Below the pieces are notes generated by a model, which did not search any database, was not told the origin of the DNA, and saw nothing but the letters and a program-made list of their open reading frames with translations. Source: Xylogone sp. PMI_703 (taxonomy: Eukaryota; Ascomycota; Leotiomycetes). From it: a stretch of DNA of 64,000 nucleotides. Position numbers and translations under genes: made by a program. This document shows positions 22,558-35,200 of the stretch, in pieces (the first letter of the stretch is position 1; the number at the start of each line of letters is the position of its first letter). The stretch is taken from NCBI GenBank assembly GCA_021399445.1, contig JAJTUQ010000001.1, positions 806,001 through 870,000 on the forward strand. Reading direction: 5' to 3'.

Positions 22558-25500
22558 TGTGAAGCAGGTCCGCGGTGTTGAAGTTGACAAGCAATGAAGC
22601 AATGCTTGGTATGACAATCAAGGGATACTCTGAGCATTTTATAATCATCTCACCCTGCGTCCATCCTGGCTGTGGGACAATAAGCAGCAGAGAATCCAAT
22701 AGCATTAGCAGTCTTCCATAAGTTGTAGAACCATCCCTGCAGGGGGTTTATTAATCTAAAAAATCACTCGGTCATTATTCGCTCCGTTTTACGGTTAAGC
22801 TCTAAAAGCTTAATTTTGTTCTATTGATGTTACGTTAAAGCTGTGGAAACTGACGGGTGTAGCCATCGGTCCTTTAGATTGAGGCTTGAGAGGCGGTAGG
22901 GGGAAATTTCCCTCTGGCGAGAGCTTGGTGCTCAAGGCCGCCAATACTAGCAGCGAAACTACCATAAATGGCAGGCTTCTACCCGCAGGACGCTCTGTGG
23001 CGCCCACAAGGCCTGGAAAGCTATCTCTATCCGCTCAATGAACGAGCTGGTTACTTCACCTAGGCCCTATTGAGGCCTCGTCTTACATCAGAGCACTATT
23101 ACCTGAAGAGGCATTTGCCCGTACTTTTACGATGATGAGCACAGACTCAATTAGGGGTCTAAACGAGCTTGTACGAAATATGCTTAATTATGCTACCGTG
23201 GCTACCCGCTATTTATCGTTGGTCACTCATTCGGACCGTTCCTGCGTTCAGTGGAATGATGGAGCAATGGGCTGATGGGATGTCGCATCTCGTAACTCGA
23301 CAGAGGCTCTTGGCAACAGCAAGACAGGTGGCACAGCCAGTTCCACTTTTCTCAATAAATTAATTATAAAGCGGGGTAAAGACCACATGCCTGAGTATTG
23401 CGGGCAGGAAATATAGCATCTTGTTACAGTACAGAAAAGGTAGCATGGCTTTGTAGAAGGAGAAAAGGCCAACATCACATACCCGTCACGACCAACAGTA
23501 GTACTGTCAAGTTGATTCCGGACCTTTCAGACCAAAATATTGCAGATGGTGAACCGTTACCACTGATTCTACTACAGCCAAGACAGGAAGCGCTGCTGTG
23601 GAAAGGGGGGATTTGATAAGATGACTGACATGGATTTAGATAGCGATCGGAAGCTTCGGTAGTTGCAATGGTAGCTCGTATACTTAGGCACGATATAGAG
23701 CATTTACTCTTGATTCAATAGCGCCATCCCCGCATTCAAAAGATTGGAGAGAGGGGGATCACTTTAATAAATGGAAACACGGCCTTGGCATGCGGCATAT
23801 TTTTCGCTCCGAATGGCATATATTGCTTTCCCTCATTTTCTTAGAAATAAAGAAGTAAGCGTTACCGATACACGAACATCAGTATATTGTGCATACCAGT
23901 TTATTAGATTTAAGATTTAAAAGTAATAACATGTTCTGTCAAGTCTGTCATCAGGTGCGTGAAGACGGAGGATACAATAGAAAAATGCCTGCGATTGGCT
24001 ACTGAGAGTATACGCGAATCTTGGCGAATTTATAGTGAAGGTCTGAGTGTAGCATGTGTTGCCCTTGACAGACCGGGAAAAAAGGAAAAGAGCAAGCGTT
24101 TGGCAGGCTAATTATTCTCAATAGACTTTTTGATACAGGAAAAAAAAAAGAATCTCGACAACAGTGTAATTCCTTTCAAGGGAAACAACTTAGCAGGGCG
24201 ACTCCGGGATGTTGCCGTGCTGCTTTAATAACGTGTATTGATAATCTCCTTTATATTACAAGTCTCTTCTTCGTACTTATTACTGGCGCTAATGCTAAAG
24301 CATTCATCGCGAGGACGGGTATATGAGGACTGCACGGGGAAACTAAAAAAAAAGTGCATATAGGGTTCCAGACGGAAGATCGCGACGTCTAAATCATAAA
24401 TTTCTTTGAGGTCAAGCAGGCTAGAAGGTCCGGCCAAAATTTCGATATGCAAACTGCCTTGTTCCTGGCTGATACAAGTCCAGCACTGCGGAAGAAGCCT
24501 AACAGAAAGCTGTGAGATGTCGAAGTCAAAGATATGAATGCACAATATTGACAGAAAGGTCGTCAGACGGAAAATTAAAAGAGATGACGCGTTAACCCCA
24601 TTGGATGTTAGGCAAGCTAGGGACCTCGGAATAAAGCTGGAAGAATGCCAAATATGGTAGGTCTTACCTAAATCTGCTTCCATTGAACCTCAATCCACCT
24701 GTTTTCGCTAGTACCAGTAGTCGTAAAATGTAAACCTCCGAGGCAACGCAAGCCAATCAATCACCTAGGTGAAATATATGCCCCAAGCAGTTCCTAATAT
24801 TGCACTCTTGGCTAAGGTATATGTTCTAGGCCAATGGGGCAGATTGGCGTATGGGCTAGAACGTATACCACGACCACTTGAGAACATTCAGCGTATTTCA
24901 TATATTCCTGATACCAAGCTTTAATTGCATGAATTGGAATGAGCAAATATCCAACTGAAGCCCAGAACGGCGGCATTGTCAGTGCGAGTGACATTGGGAA
25001 GTGGATTTAGGTTCAATGGAAGTGGATTTGGGTGAGACCATATGGTATAGACTCTCGGGGTGGGTTTAGGTACTAATATGTCGAGACATGCAGGGGCATC
25101 AGCAGCTATTTTGTCTTTGTCTATGCATTTCTTAAGAAAGGAATACAATATTAGTTCGGGAAGATGCAATTAGAAGTGTTATCATCTAATCAGTCAACCC
25201 ATACGCAAGCCCATACGTCCTGACCCGAAAGAGCACACCATTATCACAGTCCCGGATAGACTGAATACTATTGTCGATCTAGATGGGATTGATTGGCTGG
25301 CAAAAGGACTGGCGATTGAACTTTTCTTTCCAGAGATGGTATCAACTTAATTAGGTTATGGTGATATGTTTCTTTATAATTAAATTTCCATCAAAATAAA
25401 ATCAACAGATTCTAGTAGGAGAATGGGGATTAAAGTAAAGCATTGAATCATGCAGTTTCATAATATTTCATATCCAATTTACTTCTCGCATTTTTTAATC

Positions 25501-25570
25501 AAGCTGTGACGTGCTAAGCATCGCATACTATTAGACTATGTACATAAAGGCTCGATCCTATTTAGATTTC
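22558..25570. other. Large gene-poor region
   Basis: 3 kb without a gene that I can support. Minus frames at 24225-24683 (152 codons) and 24921-25169, and 22810-23007, are open but carry no recognisable motif and no splice-consistent extension. The first few hundred bases probably hold the GH71 promoter. Confidence 0.45.
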
Positions 25571-26851
25571 TCATGGGTTGGCGCAGCGGCCACTCGTGCA
25601 AACCAAATCATCAGCGCAATCATCCCCAGTAGAGCACGAAGCGCCTAGTAAATAATATTAGCTCGTACTATCTCAAAAACTAGAACACGAAATGTATACT
25701 CACAGAGGCAGTGTCCCTCCCAGGTGCAGCCACCGCAGAAACCACCATCGCAGGTAAGATCTCCGTCACAGTCATCGGCGGTAGAGCAAGAAGCGCCTTT
25801 ATTTCAATGATTAGCAAGATAGAAAGATATATCCTTCAACAAAGAGATTACATACCAATACAGTGGCCAGCCCACTCACAAGCCGCACAGGTGCCGGAGG
25901 GGGGTGCAACTGTAGTTGATGTGGGCCTCTTGGTGGTTGAGGTAACAATTCCTCCACCGCCGATTCTTTGGACCAGCTTGTTTCCAAGGCTGGTGATACT
26001 ACTTTCAAAGTCGTTGACATTGGTAGCGGCCCAGTTTGCGCCATTTGCACCGGGGACAGCATCATTGCCGGTGAATGCAATGTACAAAACATCAGTCTGC
26101 TCATGTCCGCTATTGCCATTGACGGAAGTGCCGAAGCAGAGAGTTGCAATTGAGATAGACGCCTCGCCAATCATGGACTTGTCTCCGTCATCACCGTTCT
26201 CGTCACCCCAGATACCGTAGTACTAGAATTTTGGTGTTAGAGCTGTTTCTTACCTCGAGAGAATGGGAAATGTTGGAAACCAATTGTACATACCATTTGT
26301 CCGTTGCAAACTACTGCCATGACACTGAGAGGCTGGATACCAACACTTGTAGGATCGAACTCAGTGAATTGTCCATTATGGTTCCCCACGTTGCCGAAAA
26401 CGACGTATGGGTGCACAAATGCATTGAGGTCGCTAACGCCCTTTCTGTAGCTGGCTACAGTGTCCTCGAATGAGGTCTGAGATTGAGTATCCCCGGAATT
26501 TCCGCAACGACCGTCATCGCCTGGACCGTGTTGGAGACCGTCACAGTCAATGTCCATATCAGCTAGAGCGCCACCGGTGCCCTGGAGGTAGACAATGCCG
26601 TAGTCATTGAGATGGTCTCCGCAGTAGGAGAAGGCTAAAATACGTTAGTATGGGCATATTCGAAATCAATTGAGAGTTTGCATACTGCCTGGTCCATTAT
26701 CAAGCGCAAAGAAACCGCCCTGCAATACATTCTTGCAAGAGCCAGATGCCTTGATGCTATTGTAGAGGTTTTGGACATTGCTTGGGATGCCCAGTCCCGT
26801 TGCTTGTAGAGCAAAGAGCAGAGCAGACAATTGAACAGTAGATGAACGCAT
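25571..26851 (-). CDS. GH75 secreted chitosanase with tandem Cys-rich tail
   Basis: Five exons: 26851-26686, 26634-26294, 26222-25856, 25796-25704 and 25644-25571, summing to 1041 nt (346 residues). Signal peptide MRSSTVQLSALLFALQATGLG, then the GH75 core: FSYCGDHLNDYGIVYLQ, the family signature ALADMDIDCDG with its catalytic aspartate, DDGRCG, and YYGIWGDENGDD. A Ser/Thr/Pro linker (STTKRPTSTT) leads to a Cys-rich tail of two similar units, CEWAGHCIGASCSTADDC and CTWEGHCLCASCSTGDDC, each split by an intron at the same place in phase 1, so the tail arose by exon duplication. Fungal GH75 enzymes endo-cleave chitosan. The tail may bind substrate or wall; that is inference. Confidence 0.9.
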
Positions 26852-29244
26852 ATTGACAGTTAAATTCCTGTTGAGGTGTATGTGCTTGTCCCTGAGAAAG
26901 AAAAAAAAATTCAGGCTGCCCTCAAAGCATTCATATACTCAGAGCACCACCCATGCATCGTTAACGTACGAGAATATAGTTAAGCGTTTCTCCATGCTTG
27001 TAGCCTCTTGGCGGATGTGGAGTAGATGACCTTGCATTCAGGAGATTATTACGGCACTGTAGGAGTCCGGCTAGATTTCTTAATTCACCGGGGGCGAACC
27101 TTAATCAAGACGGGATCAGGATTGGTGGCGCAGTTGCGCATGGGATGAGAATCCATACGTCGTGCTACCTGGAGATACGAAATAGTAACGATTCAAAGCC
27201 GGGTTGAACGAATCAGCAAAATGCTCTGCTTATGTCGCATATGTCGTGTATGTAAAAGATTGGATTAACTATTACTACAGTTGTAACACAATGCGAAGTA
27301 GACGTAACGCTTACCTTCTCCGGAACTTTCAGCTCTCCGATCGGTATATTTTTGGCACATCAAGAGCACTACTTTAGAACATTCTGTGATTATTAACGGG
27401 ACAGTACTCATGCATCTAGCTCTATGAGCCACTTAGTGATTCATGATTGGGCCAAGATACGTAATGACTCCCGACCTCTGGGTGTGTACCGAGTATAGGC
27501 AGCTTCCTTCTGAAGTAAATGCCAAATCGGGAGCAACAACAATCTGGACCGTTTCACTTTGCGGATGAGATAGACACACTGACGTTCTTGGCGCAAGCCG
27601 GACCAAGTCTTATTTTGGCCGAGCCAACCTTAATCCAGAAGCCGTCCGAGATTAAGGGCTTCAAGGTCTCTATACGGGAATACAGAAGAAAGCACCGATC
27701 TTTAGCGCTGACCTAGCTGAACAATCTCCAGTAGCACCGCATCAACATATATTAAGTCAATTAATTCCGCCGCGTCGTGGGATCGAGGAGTTTGTTTCAC
27801 ACCAACTAATCAATTCCAATCCTCTAGTAACTCGCATACTTTCCTCATACGGCAAGTCCGGTAAAGGCTCCGGAGGGTCATTTTGAAGTCTTTGCCGAGT
27901 GTTGGTTATTCATCTGATCTTACTCCATCCTTTTAGACGCTTTGCACCCATCCGGTGGTGACAGCCGGTGGGTCGCTGCAGGATGGTCAGCGAAGATGAC
28001 CTCACACAACGACTTGACACCCCACGGCGCTGTGAGATGTTAGACATCCGGAATCAGCACCGGAGGATTAATCCATTCGACAGGCTTCAACGGTCAGAAC
28101 CGTGCCATTATCACCCGGCAGATACTCCAACTATTCAAGCCACGATAACAGAAGTCATCGTCGCTTCTTGATAGCAACGTTGCACGGGGCTGATAATTAA
28201 GCTTATTTCGCGATTCAAATCTCAGTGTTAAGAAGTAGTAAACGGGCCAAGGAATTTGAAATAGAAAAGAAAGGAAAGGGGAACCTACTCTCCAGATTGT
28301 GCTGTACACATGGCGCCAGTAGCGAAACACCTCGGACCGACTGAGGGATGGTAAGAAGATACGTCACGTTGTCCTTTGCTGGATTGTTCTTGGCTGTTAA
28401 GAAGTCTAGGAACACTAATACTGTACAGTAGATTCCCCCTCGCTGGGGCTTCAGCGAGACAGCGGACCTGCCGTACATGGACAAGGCACGTTTCGTAACG
28501 GCGGCAAGTCCGAGGCATCCCCAGAATACTGTAACAACTCCCTAGGCTTCTTCGTGTTCGCCTATTTTAAAGCAACTTATTAAGACGAGTACTGTGATAG
28601 GCCACCGTGATTCCAAAACATGAGCTTTCTGGCTTACACTACCGGTATATACATTAAACCACTCCACTGTCGGCCATTTAGGACTTTAATGAAGTCCGGT
28701 ATCGCGTCGCACTGGCCTGCCTATTGTGGGGATTGTTAGTAGATTTGCGTTATCTTACTACTAGTAGAATTATTATTGTGGAGGAGAGAAGTAATCTTAG
28801 CACATTAGTAAACTACTCCAAACGCTGTAGCTACTATCTGTATGGTAAATACTGGACATGGTGATGCACATTCTAGCTCTTCAACTGAGCGTGTAGGTAT
28901 TTCTTCAAATTCAAGGATTGGAACTAGAATTTTTGGGCATCAGTTCATCATGGAGTAAGCGTCTGAGGCTAGCGGTGGGAAGATATATAGTAAGCAAGGT
29001 AGTATGGGCTAGACATTGGCTTTGAGCGACTTCTGTGAACAGAACTAAAGTTAACATCCAAATCCCTTAGCTTCCCAGCCAGAATCATCGGCCGACCGTG
29101 CTCCCGGTGCTACTACTGCTTCTCTATCAATTCTAGTTGTAATCGTCCTACAAGAGAAATTTATATATCGTCAATACATTTTTAACTATGACTTCTAAAT
29201 GCTAATTGACGTGGGGCGTTGATCATATTTGATCACGGACAATA
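26852..29244. other. Gene-poor spacer between the chitosanase and the PKS cluster
   Basis: 2.4 kb. Plus frames 27519-27716 and 27968-28171 and overlapping minus frames near 28094-28518 are short and motif-free. Base composition around 27.9-28.2 kb is less AT-rich than its surroundings, so a decayed gene is possible but nothing could be identified. It marks the left boundary of the biosynthetic cluster. Confidence 0.4.
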
Positions 29245-32200
29245 TTACTTATGTACAATCTTTAGACCACCAACAATTTTGTTCACCAGTGTAGCCACAC
29301 TGGTGCTACCTAGAACGTCAAACAGGCTAATATCCGCCTTCAGGTTCGTTAAAACCCAGCTTCTTATTTCCACTGCCATAAGTGAGTCCACACCATAGTA
29401 ATGCAATGGCTTACTGGAATCTATATTCTCGGCGGCCGTTTGTAAACCTTTCGCCAGATGTTCGCAGAGGGCACCGTTCACTAATTTCGCTGCTTCATCG
29501 GTGGACCCGCATGTTGACAATCGAGTAGCCAGAGACGGGGTATTATCAGAAGCTTTATCTTCTGCTCTAGCACTACTCTTGCCCATCTTTTCCAAGGTCT
29601 GGAAGCGATCGTCGTTATAGTAAAATGGACGATCAAGCTTTTCATGATCCAATATTCCCCCAGTGGGAAGGCCGCAGATTACCTGGGTTGGCAATTTAGC
29701 ATATCCATAATATCCAGCCATGGCTGCAGTCATAAGGGCGTGGAATCCGGTTTCATCGATGCCAACGGCTTCCCATTTCTTCAAGTTGGTCTCCCCTCCT
29801 CGTTCTGCAATAAGCCCGATACCAACCATGAGACCAAGATCAATGCTGACTGCAGTCAGCCCTTTCTTGCGTCGATAATATGCTAGTGCATCCTGGAAGG
29901 TATTACCAGCGGCGTAATTTGCCTGGCCGCGATTGCCCACAATCCCTGCGATAGAGCTCAACATCACGAAAAAGTCCAAGTTGGTGGGAAGAAGGTGATG
30001 TAGATTCCAAGAGCCTTGTACTTTGGGGCGGATCGCTTTCTGCCATTGGTCGTGTGTCATATTATCGTAGATGGAATCTTCTAACACGGCAGCGCTTTGG
30101 ATGACCCCGCGTATAGGAGGCATCTCAGCTGCACATTGGTGAATGACGGCTGCAAGACCAGGCATGTCCGACACATCACAAGCATACATGCGAATTGAGA
30201 CGCCCTGAGGGGCCATCTCTTCTATCAATGGTTTTGCTGCAACGGATGCTGGACCTGAGCGAGATATAATAGCTATGTTGCGAGCCCCTTTCAGTGCCAG
30301 CAACCTAATCAAGCTTCTCCCTAATCCTCCAAGGCCACCGGCTATAAGGTAAGTCGCATTGGAGTTTAGGTGGAGAGGTTTCCTTGCTTTCGGGGTGATT
30401 GCAATTTGGTCTTGTTGTTCAATGGAGACGAATACTTTCCCTGGAGCGTCTTTCCCGTATAAATAGCTGAAGGCATCTTCGAGATTGCTTATAGAAAATT
30501 TCTTTGGATATCGAGGGATGTGAGATAAGGTTTTGTACAATGTTGTTTCGATGCCGTTGAGTACGTCTACTAAAATGTCCTGGTTGCCCATGATGGATCG
30601 GGCTAGATTAACAACTGAGTAGGTGGCACCTTTCTGAAGTTGCTGAATATCCAGTGAAACCTTCGTTGTAGTATTAGTCGGATTGGCATCTACCAAAATG
30701 CCGCCATGTGCGACGCACTGCCATAGTTGCTGTAATTTTTCGCCAGTTGCCTTGTTATTAAAGATAACATCAAATCCTCGACCCCGGGTTAGGGCAAGTA
30801 TTCCAGCAGCTAATTCAGGATCGGAATCCTGAAACACATGGCCCGACGATAAACTAATACCTTCAAAGAACGAAAGGTGCTCTTCCGTGTCCACGGTTGC
30901 GAAAACCGTAGCCCCTTGCTCCATGGCAATTTGGACGCATACGAGTCCAGCCGCATTGCATGCTCCCTGTATGAGTACTGTTTTGTCTTTCTGTACCTCT
31001 GCAATGTTGATGAGGGCCTGGTAAGCTGTTCCAATTGTCAGTGGCCAACGAGCTGCATCTAGGAATGTTACTTCATCCGGTAATGTATGACACATGGATT
31101 CTTTAACTCGAACTATAGTGCTTAGAGTCCCTAAAGTAACGCCACATACGCGTTCACCAACTTTAACTCGGAAGCAGTTCTGTCCAACAGCCTTTACGAC
31201 ACCACTGAACTCTTTTACAGAGTTCTCTAGATCACTAATAAAATGTTAGTCTTGAATAATAGCTCGGCAGTGTATAGAGTTAGAGCTTACCCAATGCCGA
31301 AGGCCTTTACCTCAATTTCTACTTCATTAGGAGCCAGCTCTGTATGAGCGTCATCGTCAATATCAAAGTATATTGAGGGAAATTGGTCAATAAGTTTCAA
31401 CCCTTTACTTATTTCGCCGACTGTAACGTATTCCAAATGATCTCGCTCGTTATCGATGGCATTAAGTCTACTGATACCATCATCTGCCATCCAACGATTT
31501 ATGCAAATATTTCCATCTATTTCCATGAACTCTCGGTCGGTATTCGTCGCAGAGAATACCCTCAATATAGTATCTACAAGTCCTGAGAAACTGTCATTAG
31601 GTTTGTCTTCTAGAAGGAGGTAATTAAGATAGAGGTTGGGGTTCTCGTTGCGTAGAACTCGCAGGTAGCCAATTGCTGTCTGTTTCATGGGATCATCGCC
31701 TAACGCAATCCACCAAAGTTTTGAGCTATGGAGCATGATATCTTTCATGGAGTCAAAGTCTTCCGGCGATATGTCTGTAAAGAACGCGTCTTCTATTTCC
31801 AGGAGGGATATAATTGCTGCGCCTTTTACCTGTGAGGGTTCTACCGGCCAGCGAATTCTTCTTGGCGAGATATTTGCTGATGTCAGAACAACTATAAGAT
31901 TTTCACATATAGCTATCGTTTTCTCTGATAAATTCCTAGGCTCTATTATGTGGACGAGATTGTCCATGTTTTGTGTTTTCATGGTATCAAGGTTCTGGTT
32001 AAGGAGTAGAGATACGTGATTCAGCTGTTTTATCTTGAACATATTTGTAATTACATTTCGGCCATCATGTGCCAAATTAGGCTCTTCTGAGCTGGGGAAG
32101 CATTTAACTTTGCCTTTAAACATTGAAGAACGTGATACTTCCCCACTCTCTTCAATTTGCAGAGTATTTGGCATAAGCGCTTTCCCTCCCAAGCGCAATA

Positions 32201-35200
32201 GCCTGCAGATCTCTTGTAGAGAAGCTGTTTCGTCTTCTGTGGAGCCATAAGAACCAGTAGAGATTACTACGTCAAAGGAGCTACTCTCGAAGCATTCCAG
32301 TCCGGATTTTGTATCTAGTAACTGGAAGTTGATCGCCCGATTCTGTTCTTTGTAGAGCTCGGTAGCCTTATCGAGGATATCCGAATCAGTGGTTGCGCTC
32401 GTATAACCAGCAAAACGAGGAGTATTATCTGGACCCACACACAGCTGAGATAATAATGCTGTTGTGCTGGTTAAAGTGCCTCCAATATGTAGAATCGAAA
32501 GGTTAGGGTTCTTGTGGGTGATAAGATCGATGATCTATAAGCAATGAGTATTCAAAATATGATTATCGCAATGGTTAACTCTTACAATCGATATTTCCTT
32601 CTCCAGAGCCGTAACATACTCACCGCTGGCAGAAGTTTTGCTTTTGTGTTCTATGGCGATGTGGCTCGGACTATTTTCAAGGCTTGCAGACATTTCAGCC
32701 ACATAGCGGGTCAACAAATCTTTGGTCATCAGGTCAACATCGGGCTTCCAAAGCAGAGAACCAAATGGAGTTTTAGGTGCTCTTTTAGACATGTCGAGAG
32801 AATTGCTGGCCGGCAATTCCCTGCAGTGGATACCTCTTATCTGTATTTTGGGCTCGTTCCATTCTACATCAGACATATAGATATCCGCAACCAGATCATG
32901 AGATTTCTCATTTTTAACCCTGCAAAAGCCGCTGAATTGCGATCCAGCTCCAGATGGGAGACTCATGGAGAATCTCAAACTGTCAAACGAAATTGGTATG
33001 GCCGCGCTGGGAAAAACCATCGAACCATCCCCTAGAGCTGCGAACATAGAGTGAAAAATGGCGTCAAGAGTTGTGGGATGGATCAAATGGTGACTTTCTT
33101 CAAAAGATGGCATTGACTTTCTCGTATCTGGTATGCTGATCGTGTTCCAGCAGCAACCGGGTCCAGTAAAGAGCTCAGTAACTCCTTGAAAGAGCGGGCC
33201 ATATTGAAGACCTGCTATTTTTACTGTATTGTAGAAATCCTGGCTCTTTATACACTGTGTGCATAATTCCTTGATATCAATGTACTCTTGCCTGAGTGCT
33301 TCATTTACGAGATTTTTTCCTTGCATTAGAAGATTCTTGCTCTCTGATTCATATGTTATAGATACGATTCCAGAAGACTTTTTGTCGAGTTCCTCATTTT
33401 CTTGGCAACTATAGACAGAAAACTCCCACTTCTGCGACCTGGTACTGTTTAGAATTTCTCCCTTCTGTCGCATTTGCAGTACCACTTCAATGCCGGAGCC
33501 GTTGTCTGGGATCACGATAGCTTTAGTAAGGTGCACGTCTTCGAATTTGATACTATCGATTGCTTGCTCAGGATCTGCAATTTCTCTCACAGCCTGAAGA
33601 ACCATTGCAATGGTTCCAGATGCGGGGTAAAGAATGTTCGACTGCACGACGTGGTCTCTAACCCAGGGCTGTTCGTTGACACGGATGATGTTTCTCCATC
33701 GTGGCTCCTGTTCAGTACAATCTGGAACCCGAGCTCCTAAGAGGTCGTGCCGTGGGTGCTTTCTAAACCGATAGTTTCTACTTACTCGAGACTCTGACCA
33801 ATATTTAAATGAGTGGTTCCAGGGGTACGGAGGCAAGTCAGTGAGCGGTTTCAACTTGGACTGCACGCCATTTGCAGCTGTGATAGAGACGGGTGTTCCG
33901 TGGACATACAACTCACCAGCGGTTGTTAAAGCCGTTTTAATGGAATCTTCTTGGCGAGTGAGGATGCTGTGATATCTCACAGACTCCAATCCATGATGTT
34001 GCAGAATCTGTCGAAGCGGCCCTTTGAGCGCTCCATGGGGTCCTATTTCCAGCAAATCATCAAACGCAGCTTGTACAGATGCACCACGACGTCGGCGTGG
34101 GCTTGTATCAGTGAGAAGCGTAGATACAGCGTCGGAAAAAAGAACTGGTGATACAAGGTTCTCGACCCAGTACTCAGGGCCTAAATCCTCGTGCTTCAGA
34201 GATGTTCCCGTGACACTGGATACGAACTTCAGGACTGTTGTACTGGCTGAATCTTTAGGAGAAATAGACCGAATGAGGTCCATATACCTCTCGGCGACTT
34301 TTATCATGTGATGTGAGTGGTATGCGTTGTCCACCTTCAACTTCCGGCAGAAGATTGCATCACTGGTGAACATCTCATACAGCTCATCAATTCCTGCTTC
34401 ATCACCAGAAATGGTAACGGAACTTGGAGAATTCACACAGGCAACCGTTATTTTCCCATTTTTGACAATTTTGATGTAATTTTCAGCCGAATCCCTAGAA
34501 AGGCCGGCTGCCATCATGGCACCCTTGGTATCTGGTGATATTGTTCTCAGTTCGGCGCAGACTTGCCCACGAAAATATGCAATTGTCCAGGCATCTTCGC
34601 GAGATAGGGCTCCATAACATACCGCCGCTGCAATCTCACCGCTTGAGTGACCAACTACTGCAGTAGGCTTGATGTTCCAGGATTGCAGGAGTTCTATTAG
34701 TGCTACCTGAAGTATGGTGCAAATAGGTTGACTAAGTTCCCCCATGTGCAGTTGGGAATCTTGAGCGCTCTTTTGCAGTTCTGCAAGAACTGACCAGGAA
34801 CTTCCATGCTGAGATTTTAAGAACAAATCTGCATTAGTAACGCTGGCAAAGAATACAGGATATGACAATAATTCAACCCCCATCTGCGCCCATTGTGCTC
34901 CTTGACCCGTAAAGACGAAGGCAAGTCGTGGTGAGCTAGAAGTACGGATCAATTTAACGGTAGCAGAATTCAAGGCATGCCGGAGATCTAGTAAAGCAGA
35001 TGCAGTTACAAATGCTTTCCAGCTAAACCTGGAACGTCTATTGCTCAGTGTACATGAGAAGCGCTCGAGGAATGATTCATTACCTTCTGCGACCTTCGCT
35101 TCGCTTTGTCGCTCCAGATATTGACGCTGTTCATCCAACATCCGCCGCAACGCTGTTTCATCCCGAGCACTAAAGACGTAGAGACGTATGCTTGAACCTT

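Noticed and set aside
24225..24683. 152-codon open frame on the minus strand
   Set aside because: No recognisable motif, atypical composition (many Cys, Phe and Ser runs), no neighbouring splice-compatible exon.
34024..34311. Plus-strand open frames inside the PKS
   Set aside because: Antisense shadows of a strongly supported coding sequence.
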